Assembly: GCF_014529535.1 (NCBI RefSeq)
Contig: NW_023503493.1
Coordinates: 3,472,001 to 3,536,000, forward strand
Direction of reading: 5' to 3'
Source of the DNA: Bradysia coprophila
Taxonomy: Eukaryota > Arthropoda > Insecta > Diptera > Sciaridae
DNA length: 64,000 bases
Under the pieces are notes generated by a model, which was not told the origin of the DNA, did no database searches, and worked only from the letters and a program-made list of their open reading frames with translations. A program made the translations under genes and the position numbers. This document shows positions 34,824 to 45,805 of this stretch, piece by piece (the first letter of the stretch is position 1; every line of letters begins with the position of its first letter).

Positions 34824-34880
34824 CATCTTTCTGATGAACATTATCCTGTTCTGGACTATCGACCAGGACGATAAGAACAC

Positions 34881-37800
34881 GGTAGAAATGTCCCGTCACC
34901 GTAAATTTCGGTAACTACTTACTAATGGAACAAATGGCATTTCTTGTGTGAAATTCACCGATCAAGATGTAGCCGAGGTCGGTAAACACACAAGAAGTTC
35001 TATTTCCACCATTTGTTCGATTGTCAAGTAAGGTATTTTACTCAAAAACTTGAGGCAAAGTTTCGCCACATAACAGTGGAGTAAATTTAACTTTACCTCA
35101 CGTGTTTGAGTAACATAAATAATTTGGGTGAATGCAATTGACAATAATAATTCTAAAAAATATGGAAAGTTCTTAGAATTAAAAATTCTTAAAAATTCCG
35201 ATTAATAAGCAAATAGGCCTTTGACATTGATTGTCTGGTTTTATCTATCTCCTTCTAAACTCAACTCAATTGGTCATCTTCAAGATATGGTATGTTTTTT
35301 AACGTGGTTGGCATATTAATCGGCCATGAAGATGATCTATTAAAGATTGTAGTTTAAAGAGACTTTACAACAGAAAATCTGTCAAAAAGCACTTCCTACT
35401 CAATTCACATCCACCTTGAAGTTAGTCGAATATGGTTTAACGAAGAAAATCGGCGTGGGGTAATTTGGTACACGGTGCTAAAATAACGGACTTTTCAACA
35501 GTGATTTCGATGTGATTTAATTCGGATTTCGTGCCGAAACGTGCGTCTTGTGTTATTTTAACAGTTCACTAAGCGGTTGACCTAAAATATTCGTCAGAAC
35601 AAATTTAAACTGGGCTCAACTCTCAATTTCTTTTTTCATTGATGAATATTTGACAGCTGACCCTGAGACCAATTAAATTTAACTGCGACTGCAGTGATAA
35701 CGTGTTTTGGTCCTAGTTTTCATTGACAAATGCAGCAACCGCAATTTTCGATAGAGAAATTTCTAACTTTATTTGACAGTTGCGACAATCTCGTCATGAA
35801 AACAAGGACCAAAACACATTTTGAATGCCTCGTTTGTTTTCAGCCTTAGTTTTAATTGTTCCACATCGTTCCCCATGTTGACAACAAAAGAAGCGTAAAG
35901 AGCGTCGTTTCACTCACTAGTACGTGTGGAATGGAAGAAACGTAAAGCCAAACGCTACTTCTATGTGATGGAATACGTGTGGAACAAATAAAACGAAAGA
36001 AACAAACGAAACCCACCAAAATTACATTCTTATGATGAGATCAGTTTATGTCTGCGTACGTCTTTTACGGACAGCCCCCTAACAAGACATTATTTCCGTC
36101 AGTGTAACTATTTCTCAAAAGGATAATCCTGCACTGATAACGGAGTATACCGATCAAAAATACCAACTAAATACTGATTGGTAAACACGAACCATACTAG
36201 AGCATGTATTGTTTACACAGTCGAAAATTCAATAAAAACGTTTGCCAGATAAGTAATGTAGACATTACATTACCTTTCTACCTACGCAATGTATGTTTAT
36301 TAGCGGACAAACAACGGAAAAATGTACAAGGAAAATAATCGATATCGAGAACACAATTGATGTATGTTACCGTTCAAATCCAAAATTCAGTCACAAAAAC
36401 TGTGTGTGTGCACACAATAGAGACGAGAGAGAAAAAAAATATTGTCAAGGGCCCATCAAGACGACGTATCTCAATAATGCCGCAAGACACAATCATAATT
36501 CAATGTCACATCATTGATTGTGATGAAACATATAATTTTTCGGATGATTTCGGAACCTGAAAATGTTACCAAACAAACAAAAATTCTTTATTCATTCCAC
36601 AACATCATCAGCATCATTGTGACGAACGACGATGATTTTTTTTTTGTTTGTTTCGGTACTAAGATATTGGCGGTGCAGACAGACGCACTTTTATTCGAAA
36701 CTCAACCAAAAAACAGTGAGTCGTGAAATTCTAAAATAATTTCAAGGTAAATTGCGCGGAGAGTCGGAGAGATATGTCATGGGGTCATTCAATATATAAT
36801 TTTTCGGATGACAAAAAAAAAGACTTACCGAAACTAACGAAGAACGAAATTGAAAAATAATTTATTTTCAGCAATTCATTTCAGTTCGAATCTGTTTGCC
36901 AATGATTTTTCCTTTTTCCGTCACACACACACAAACACTGATGATATCAATCAATATTCTCACTTCTGGTTTTAGTCCTTAAATTCTAGCGACACAAGGT
37001 AACTCGTAGTCGAATTGATAAATATTTTCTTCTGGTCGACCGGCTTCCGCGATTTTACAGCCAGTGTAAAATAAATGCTTTACACAGCAGATTGAACATC
37101 CGCGCACAAACAATAAAGGGAAAAATGAAGAAGAAAAAAAATATCACAAAATCACACTCGACGGTTAATAATCGTCATCATAAATCCACATTGCGTATAG
37201 ACGATTTTGTCCTGTGATACAGCATTCAATTCAATTGGTCGCGAATTTCACACACCCGTTTTTTCAATCCACTTTTGTGCTTATTGCATCAAATATTCTC
37301 TTTTTAAAGTGAAAAAATTAAAAATTGAAAACAAACGAGTGGCTGGCTGTTTTATTATTAGCAAGAGTTTTGACAGACTACATCGAACCGAAATCATACA
37401 CACCGCATACGTTCAAAAACTGACAGTGTTGACAGCTTTCCTTCAACGATACCTAATATTGTGGTGTGAGCAGCGTTCGCATTTTCTTCTTTTTTAAATT
37501 TGAATCCACTTTGGTTGAACCGTCGGTAGCTATTTTTTAGTCGTCACTTTTCAAAATACAGACTGGGTGACGATTCTCGTATTTTCGTAACGTGACAGTT
37601 GCGTGTATAAAATCCGATGAGAACTGTCAAGTTACGAATTCCTAAAGTTACGAACGGCTTGAGAATCTACACCGAACTCATTTTCTCTGGAATGGCACCA
37701 TACACAATTAACAGCCGTTGTTAACCCAAGCGAGCTTTGGCAGACTCCACAACAGTATTTCGTCATTTCACCCAGACATGTTAAAAAGTGACAGCACTAC

Positions 37801-40525
37801 CATGTCATCTCTCGAGGGCAACTCTATGGGTTTTTTGGTCGCCCTTTGAATCTTTGTACTGACAAATTCACGCCGTAAGTGCGGTCGAAATTCAAAATGA
37901 AAAGTGCGGAGGTCTTTCTAACGTAGCGTCATTTTCATACAATGAAGCGTTGAAATGTATTTTTCGGTTCACTTTTTCATCGAATCGTTCACTTAAAATT
38001 CAAATTTTAGGCACACTTACGGCGTGAATTGGCTCACGAAAACTTTATTTGTCACTCGGTCATCGTTCATGCGGATCATATGACCATTCCATCTTAAAGG
38101 CGATGCTCTGACAACGCTAACAAAGATTTCGGTACCGAAAATTTCCACTAGCGCTCTATTTGTCCTGATTCGTCACGTATCGGCGATACGCTATCGCCCA
38201 CTTTGACTGGTCCACAGATTGGACGTTGAATTCATTTTCTGTTTTCTTGATTTACTGTTAAAGTCCTGACCACAGTTTTGTATAGCCCACATTTCATGGT
38301 GTACTGTTCAGAAGATTGGAGGTTACTTTAATAAAACAACTGCTTGTAAACGTTCGAGTTTTAAGTACTTCGTCCAGGTCGTCTTAGGCATGGAAAACGT
38401 TTCTGCCACTGTTTCGATCTGTGAGATAGTGTGATAAGCATCTTACGATGCTTTGCATTTAACAATGCTGTTCAAAAATAAACCACATCTCATCAGGCCA
38501 TGGCGACAGTGGCAAAGAAATGACTAACCTCTATGAAGTAGATCATACCTTTTTGCATGTACAAGTCTAGTGAATCATAAATGAAATGAAAGTAAACTTT
38601 CATATCATTTCATCACCCGATCTGATAAAACATGCCCATGCGGGTCTTGTGGTGAAGCGACCACTACGCTGGTATATACCGACAAACACATTTCAGTGTT
38701 TTTTATGAACATTTGGAGTATATGAAGACTCAAATGTTCACACTGAATGTGCAAACGTCAGCCATCCGCCCAACCCACTTCACTTTACACAATTTCACAT
38801 CCAGCCAATTATGGACAGACCTTCAGGTAGCACTATCAAGTTTACAGATTATGTATTGAATCAGGACCTGATGACTGGAATCCTTGAAAATCAAAGGAAG
38901 TCTTTTAGAAAATCATTTTGAACTCAAAATAGACTGTTATGATCAGAGCGAGCCAAAGACTAGTTAATTATAACTTGCCTTGGTGTTACTTACTTTGAGA
39001 GCGAGATGACCGAAGACCAGTATATTATAAGTTGTCTTGGGGTACTTATCAAAATATTTCTTTCTCTTTCATCATAACGCTCTATAGACACAATCCTCTT
39101 CCACTAAACATTAATGTCACCAACGCTTTTGTGAACATTTTGTTTGTTTGCTTATGTCTCTATGGATTATATTTTGACAGCAGAAATAACCTGTTTCGTT
39201 CAGGTTGCAGGACTGGTCTGTGAGTGGCCGCGCTTATAATTTCTATGGTTCCAAGGCCATACGAATTGTCAAATTACTGTCAAATTTCATCCATAACCTC
39301 ATCAATATTGATACGAAAACCGATCTCTGTGGATGAAATCGTGTTCGTTCTGCCAGTTTCGGGCTTACAGTTTCTTGGAACAAACCTTAAATCAGGATAT
39401 TAGGTTTGTGCCATTGTACGGTAAAAAGATTTTTGACAAGCCGAAAACGAAGGAGAGCATCCACAGAGCCATAACCTCAACGTTTTTGCAAAACATTTTT
39501 TCAACAATATTTTTTTTTTGGTTATGTCTCTCATAGAGCCTCTATGGATGACGTTTTGATAGCTAAAATAACCTTGGAACAGACCTGTAGAGTGTTAATA
39601 AGGAAATATAATTCAGACCAATTATTTTAACTTGCCTTGGGGGATCTGTCAAAATATTTATGTAAAAATTCAATGACAGGTACCCCAACACAAGTTATAA
39701 TTATAGAGGTCTTCGGCTTTCTCACAGACCATTTAATTATAACTTGTCTTGGGGTACTTGTCAAAGTATTTCTTTCACTTTCAACATGTTATGATGTGAG
39801 TGAGGAGAAGACCGAAGACCAGTTTATTATACAGTGTTTAAGGAGAGCGATTTTTGACCACTTTGTTTAAACAGGTCTCGGGGTCACACGTCAAAATGAG
39901 AGAAATCATATAGACTGTTATGATCAGAGCGAGAAAACCGAAGACTAGTTATTATAACTTGCCTTGGGGTACTTGTCAACGTATTTGCTTCTCTTTCAAC
40001 GTGGTACGTTGCGAGCGAGAGGACAGAAGACCAGTTTATTTTAACTTGCCTTGGGGTACTTGTCAAAATATCTTCTTCTCTTTCATCATAACACTCTATA
40101 CAAATTTAAACTGGGCTCAACTCTCAATTTATTTTTTCATTGATGAATATTTGACAGCTGTCCCCGAGACCAATTAAATTTAACTGGTTTTCGCTATCCT
40201 TAAACACTGTATAACCAGCAGTATTTTGCAATAACCATGTTTAAAGACATTTTTTAAATGGTAGAAACTTGGTTATTACAAAATGGTGTCCCTTGCCTTG
40301 GGGTACTTGTCAAAATATTTCTTTAAATAAATAGAATTTTTTGCCTGGGTCTTAGACGTGTAGACGCTTTCCCAGCTGGGATAGAGAACGAAAAATATTT
40401 TGACATAATTGCAGTGCTGTCATATGTCATCCTCTCCAACCTCTCCAATCAAAAATGACAAATTTTTGTTGATCAAATTTTAAATTGAAATTTTTTTTCG
40501 ATTTAATTAATGTAAGACGTGAACT
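34881..40525. other. Gene-free repeat debris upstream of LETMD1-like gene
   Basis: No gene is recognised. Visible repeats: a diverged small inverted-repeat element at about 35270-35345 (see 45052); a repeat at 35598-35688 nearly identical to 40098-40185; an inverted repeat at about 35703-35822 (ends 'GTGTTTTGGTCCT'); a 177-bp inverted-repeat element at about 37861-38037 ('AATTCACGCCGTAAGTG' ends); a foldback-arm relative at 38440-38690; and a block at 39233-39345 related to 45540-45660. Confidence 0.5.
38940..40330. repeat. Clustered degenerate repeats (AACTTGCCTTGGGGTACTTG)
   Basis: The phrase 'TATAACTTGCCTTGGGGTAC' plus 'TGTCAAAATATTTCTTT' recurs at about 38970, 39030, 39630, 39735, 39955, 40040 and 40290. 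The surrounding 'GAGCGAGA..GACCGAAGACCAG' recurs with it. It is irregularly spaced, not a simple tandem array. Confidence 0.7.
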
Positions 40526-41773
40526 ATGGCACTGACAACAGCAATGGGTGTGATGAGACGAACATACCTCATCGAACACTCGTACATATCACGTAGATTA
40601 TGTTCGTCCAAGTGAGTTATCCCAACTATCGTTTTAACGATTTAAACATAACCTCGGCCAGTCAGTGGCTCCAACATTCATAATTTCCATTTGTGTTGTT
40701 CAGGACTGATGATAAACGTTCGACAACGACCGGTCAGCAATCGTCACTGAGTCGCCAGAGTCAAAATATCAAACAGAATGTGCAGGGATACTTCCTCACC
40801 AAATACATCAACTACGTCGCGAATTATGAGAAAGTGCTGGAGAAGAGGTTCCCTGCCGCGATGAATGTTTACCGAACATTCGTCATCGGCATGCGGGATC
40901 TGTATCGTGATATGAAAGAGTTCGTCAAAGTCTACAAAATTGCCAACACGTCCGAACTTCACTTGCGCGCATTGACACGCAGAGAACTCGAAGTGTACCA
41001 TCAGCTGCCTAAAGATATGAAAAAAGTCGCTCCGGTGTTTCTGATATCTGCACTACCGCTGGCAAATTATGTGATTTTCCCACTGGCGTACATGTATCCG
41101 CGCACGTTTCTCAGCACTCAGTTTTGGTCCATTCAGCAGAAGTCTCAATTCCAAACGGAGTTCTTGCGCGAACGACTACAACACAACATGCGAGTGCTGC
41201 GATTCATGCAAACGAAATTGGACGAGAGCAGAAGTGACACACAGTACAGGCAACTGAAATCGATACTGGGAATGCTGGGCAGCGGATTGCATCCCAGTGT
41301 GGAGCAATTGTTGGAAATAAACGACGTGTTCACGAGAAAGCCATTCAATTTGGAGTCATTGCCCTGTAGTCATTTGGTAATCCGTACCGCGATTGCTTTT
41401 TCCTTCGGCAGGAAACTAATTTTCCGATTTATTTTGTTGGTAGAAAAATCTGTGCGGCCTGCATGGCATTCATAAGGGATGGCGGAAACGTATGCGACTC
41501 GCCAAGCACGCGTTCGTAATACATCACATAGACTTGGCGATGCTGCGAGAGGGTGGCGTACACAATTTGCCGCAAGACGTTCTCATCCATGCTTGCCGAG
41601 CGCGTGGATTAAATCCGACAAATTTGAGCACAGACATGATGGTCGATTGGCTGAAGCAATGGGTTGATATATCGGTGAAAATTGACGGTACCAATATCAG
41701 CTTGCTGTTACATCTTCCCATTCTGATCGGATATAACTCGCCGAATAATTGGATTTTGTTGTACAATAAATGA
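40526..41773 (+). CDS. LETMD1: LETMD1-like LETM1-domain mitochondrial protein, 3 exons
   Basis: Exons 40526-40611, 40704-41376 and 41444-41773 with GT-AG introns of 92 and 67 nt give 362 aa, matching LETMD1's length (about 360). The start at 40526 yields an Arg/Ser/Thr-rich, acid-poor N-terminus (residues 1-30), as in mitochondrial presequences. A hydrophobic segment lies at residues about 137-160 ('APVFLISALPLANYVIFPLA'), followed by the helical LETM1-type region ('FWSIQQKSQFQTEFL', 'LREGGVHNLPQDVLIHACRA', 'GLNP'). The family sits in the mitochondrial inner membrane, and LETM1 itself takes part in ion exchange and mitochondrial translation; the role of LETMD1 is less defined. LETM1 itself is excluded by size and the lack of EF-hands. 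AATAAA overlaps the last codons. Confidence 0.9.
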
Positions 41774-42499
41774 TAGATGTAGGAACGGCGTGACGACAAC
41801 ATTGGCCGGGGATATTGATTGAGTTTTCTATTTATATTTTTTCTGTTGTTATAACTTTGATCAAATCAAAGGCAAAATATAATTAAAATCTTATTTTTAA
41901 AATTGTCCGGCCTTTTTTTTGGTTCTTTTCGGATTGTGAGAATTTTGTAAGGGAGCTGCGGGAATGGGCTAAGTAAACCACCTTTCGACCATTATTTTTC
42001 GTAATTTCTTACAGTTACTTCAACTTCATCAAAAAGAATGTTTAGTATTCAGAGACTATTCTTGTGAGAGTGCGAGATATGCATGTCTTTTGTAGACTTT
42101 CAATTTATCAAGCAAGAACGAATTTTCAGATATTTTCGTAAAGTTTCACTTTGAGCTTTAACTTTGTAAAAAAAAAAAAAAAAAATTGCTTTTCGATCTA
42201 ATCCATTTCCATATTTCTTGAGAAGATCTAGTCGGTTGGCCTGTAGAGGCGCCACATTTTTTATAGTACTTTATTCTTACTGGACTATTTTTTGTGAAAC
42301 AACTTCACATTGATTCATTCCTATAAAATGTCACAGCAGTGAAGCTGGTTCACATGAAAATAAGCAGCGCAGTAACAGCAGTAATTCCCTTGACTGTAAG
42401 TCATGGGTTTTACGAAAACAAATACACCGTACATAACACGTTCACTATGATTAAAAATGTATGGAAATGTGATGAAAAAACGTTAAATGCAAAATGTTG
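41774..42499. other. Downstream of LETMD1-like gene, no further gene
   Basis: It probably includes the 3' UTR. An A-run lies at about 42169-42185. Nothing else is recognisable. Confidence 0.5.
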
Positions 42500-43185
42500 T
42501 GCCCTTTGTTAACACGATAACTTGAGTAAATCTCAACCGATTTTCAAAAACTTTTTTTTAATCGACGAAGTATTGAAATCCTCAGGTCAAGTTCAAAAAT
42601 GGGTGGTATTGGTTCAACCATCTGGTGGTAGTTCTTGAAAGAAGCCTTTTCTGCTCTTTGTTGACACGATAACTGGAGTAAAGTTCAACCGATTTTCAAA
42701 AACTTTTTTTTAATCGACGAAGTATTGAAATCCTCAGGTCAAGTTCGAAAATTGGTGGTATCAGTGCAACCATCTGGTGGTAGTTCTCGAAAGAAGCCCA
42801 TTCTGCTCTTTGTTGACACGATAACTGGAGCAAAGTTCAACCGATTTTCAAAAACTTTTTTTTAATCGACGAAGTATTGAAATCCTCAGGTCAAGTTCAA
42901 AATTGGGTGGTATTGGTTCAACCATCTGGTGGTAGTTCTTGAAAGAAGCCTTTTCTGCTCTTTGTTGACACGATAACTGGAGCAAAGTTCAACCGATTTT
43001 CAAAAACTTTTTTTATTCGACGAAGTAGTGAAATCCTCAGGTCAAGTTCGAACATGGGTGGTATCGGTTCAACCATCTAATGGTAGTTCTTGAAATAAGC
43101 CTTTTCTGCTCTTTGTTAACACGACAACTGGAGTAATTCTCAACCGATTTAAAAACAAAATGTTTGGTGGAGAATGGAATCAATT
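42500..43185. repeat. Tandem repeat, 152-bp unit, about 4.5 copies
   Basis: Units start with TGTTRACACGATAACTGG at 42507, 42659, 42811, 42963 and 43114 (period 152, 152, 152, 151). Each holds 'AATCGACGAAGTATTGAAAT' and 'GGTTCAACCATCTGGTGG'. The first and last units are the most diverged, as in arrays homogenised from the centre. Confidence 0.95.
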
Positions 43186-43729
43186 CCTGAGGTTAGGTTC
43201 TAAGATAGATTATGTTGGTCTAACGAACAAGCTGATGTTGCTAACAGAATTTTTGTATCTATTTCAATAGTATTTTTCTTGTTATGTGACCTTGCCTTGT
43301 AAACAAAACCGAATAAATAGAACAAAAATTAACGAGTGTGAAGTTTGCGGCCAGAGCACGAGTTTAAATGTTATTGAAAACATACGTCATTTTTTACCGG
43401 GGCATTTTATATACATAGTTTCGAAGATTTTCAGTGAAACTAAACAGAATTAAATCATCAATGAGAGATTTATTAGACCGTTCTAGTAGTTCTTCTTCTA
43501 AATGCGTTTTTGTGGCAATCAACATACAAAATTACATTTCATTGAAATAAATCAATAAATCATTGTCAATAAAAATACTATTGAGAAGCTCAGACAAACA
43601 GTCAAGGGATCTGACCCACCCAACAGGTGGGACCTAGTTTTATGACAGAATGTAATAAAATATGGGAAAACTCTATTACATTTCTTCTTAGTTTCTAAAC
43701 ATCATTCTCCTGTAGCGAATCGCCCAAAA
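43186..43729. other. Gene-free spacer
   Basis: AT-rich sequence between the satellite-like array and the inverted-repeat element. No coding or repeat feature is identified. Confidence 0.45.
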
Positions 43730-44670
43730 CCACTTACAGTGGAAGTCTGACGCAAGTCCTGTTATCCACTTACAAAAGAACTAATATCGGCAGGGCCTAT
43801 ATTCGCGAAAATATTTTCCTGAATTTTCTCAAACTTTCATGAATTTTTGGGAAACGTTTTTCAAGAAAATTTGAGAAAATTCGGGAAAATATTTTCGCGA
43901 ATATAGGCCCTGGAAATCGGTGTAGGTGACGCTTACAGATTCTATACACAAAAAGATATGCGTCACAGATGGCAGCTGATGAAGAAAGTACGCGAAAGTT
44001 TTATCAACAAAAATTTTACCCGAAAAATTTGAGGAAGGAAATTTTATCAAAAATAATTTGCGTCACAAATGGCAGATGTTGAGAAAGGAAAATTTTTAAA
44101 ATTCTGAAATATATTGCTATAAAGAATGGAATTCAAACGGAAGAAAGCCGAATCATCTGGCACTTGGTTCCGCAAATTTTTTTTTTGAATTTTCTTCCTA
44201 AATTTTTTTGGGTAAGATTTTTGGTGAGAAAACTTTCGCGTACTTTCCTCATTAGCTGCCATTTGTGACGCATATCTTATCACCGATATCAGTTCTTTTG
44301 TAAGCCGATAACGGGACTTGCGTCACTCTTCCACTGTAAGTGGTTTTAGGCGATATCAGTTCATTTGTAAGTTGTGATTTTTCAGAATTTCGTCGCAGAC
44401 AATAGACAATTATATTGTGCCGCTTGAATGAAATATTCTTCTTACAAAACTGTATAACTTTCTCTTTGATCTGAACCTTCATTTCATTTGAAGAAATTTG
44501 AAAATTTGTCGAAATACAAAAATTTGACGAAAATCGAAAATACGACGAAAATCGAAAACTTGTCGTAAATCGAAAATTTGACGAAAATCGAATATTTGAC
44601 GAAAATCGAATATTTGACGAAAATCAAAAACTTGGCGAGAATCGAAAATTCGACGAAATTATATAAATTT
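43730..44670. mobile_element. Inverted-repeat element plus 18-bp minisatellite, distant relative of the HINE-like family
   Basis: Outer arms 43730-43790 and 44280-44345 ('ACTTACAGTGGAAG', 'TGACGCAAGTCC') and inner arms around 43950-44040 and 44190-44275 ('TGCGTCACAAATGGCAG') fold back. A GACGAAAATCGAAAATTT-type array follows (44480-44665). Module order mimics the copies at 20119 and 30667, but the shared termini are not found, so relationship is inferred. Confidence 0.55.
43791..43912. mobile_element. 122-bp hAT-like MITE nested in an inverted-repeat element
   Basis: Perfect-looking ends CAGGGCCTATATTCGCGA and complement are flanked by near-duplicate octamers AATATCGG (43783-43790) and GAAATCGG (43913-43920). 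The other arm of the host repeat (about 44285) lacks the insertion. It is almost entirely palindromic and encodes nothing. Confidence 0.8.
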
Positions 44671-45805
44671 CAGAGGAACTTTCTATCTATCAAATATCCC
44701 GAGATATGGGTCACACAGCTCAGCTCACACTGAAAACGCTCATAGCTCCCAAATAAACGACCTTTTAGGAGGACCATGAAACACGTGTCGACTAGAATGT
44801 GAAACTCTATAACTTTGTCTTCCTATCTGGCGCCAGATTCCTGCTTACCAAAGGATATCATCACATAGACAAATGATTCAATCTGTCACTTCATCCGCTT
44901 TACTATATCATAAAAGACAACAGCTATAGAGATCATCGTTGTTATTGACGTCGTTGTCAATAACAGATGATTTGCCGTTCGTTAAAGGTTAATCCAGTTA
45001 TCGCATTGATAAACATTTTGATTGTTTCAACATAAACTTAATGGAACAACTTATAGATCATCTTCAAGATATGGTATTTTCACACTTAAGTTTCATTAAA
45101 TGTTTCGTTCATTCATTTGTATGAGATTTTTTTTAACGTGGATGGCATTTCAAACGGCCTTGAAGATGATCTATAGACTTCACCGCAATATTCGTCGGAA
45201 CATCCAAGACTATTAACTTTAGAGATATCCCGCAGATACGCGGAGGACACACCACAGTTGAAGGTTATATTGCGAATTTCATATAAAAATGCACCTCCCG
45301 TGATGGTTCTCGTCACCATGATGACGTGTTGAATTGTTTTGTGCGTATCTAATAAAATGGCGATCAGGTCCCAAAGTTTACAGCCTTGGAATCATTTACT
45401 ATCAAAAAGTCTCATTTGAGAATCATTTTCCTTCGCCTTTCTATAGATCATCTTCAAGGCCGTTTGAAATGCCATCCACGTTCATTTTTGACATAAAAGT
45501 GTTGATCGGAGGTTATGGATTGATTGATTAACATTACGCCTCATACTTCTGTTGCCATACGAACTGTCAAATTACTGTTAAATTTCAACATAACCTCATC
45601 AGTATTTATATGAAAACCGATGGCTGTGGATGAAATCGTGTAAATTCGTCTTTACAGTTACTTTGAGCAAACCTAACGGCAGCACTTATTGTTATAGAAA
45701 TTGACTGGCAACACTGCGTGATTTGTGCTTTGACGTTTGACATTCAGCTCATCTGGTATCCAAATCTACGTGTTTTTTTCGAAAATTTGTTGAAAAATAT
45801 TCCAA
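44671..45805. other. Upstream region of ACBD3-like gene with small repeats
   Basis: 45440-45490 is a half copy of the inverted-repeat element at 45052. 45540-45660 is related to 39233-39345. The last about 100 bp before 45806 are presumably promoter and 5' UTR; no core promoter element could be named. Confidence 0.45.
45052..45175. repeat. 124-bp MITE with TATAGATCATCTTCAAG ends
   Basis: A 17-bp exact terminal inverted repeat begins with TA, compatible with a TA target duplication (Tc1/mariner-like, inference). Related copies lie at about 35270-35345 and 45440-45490. Confidence 0.75.

Larger units (their letters stand above)
30420..34880. repeat. Host repeat of GATAATATCGCCCAG-like motifs, split by insertions
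   Basis: Short, partly palindromic motifs (GATAATATCGCCCAG, TATCGTCCAGA, CTGGGCGATA) recur at 30430-30660, 33352-33470, 33755-33870 and 34832-34880. The gaps are filled by the element at 30667-33351 and by the one at 33875-34823, indicating that the motif-rich sequence is the older host. Confidence 0.6.
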
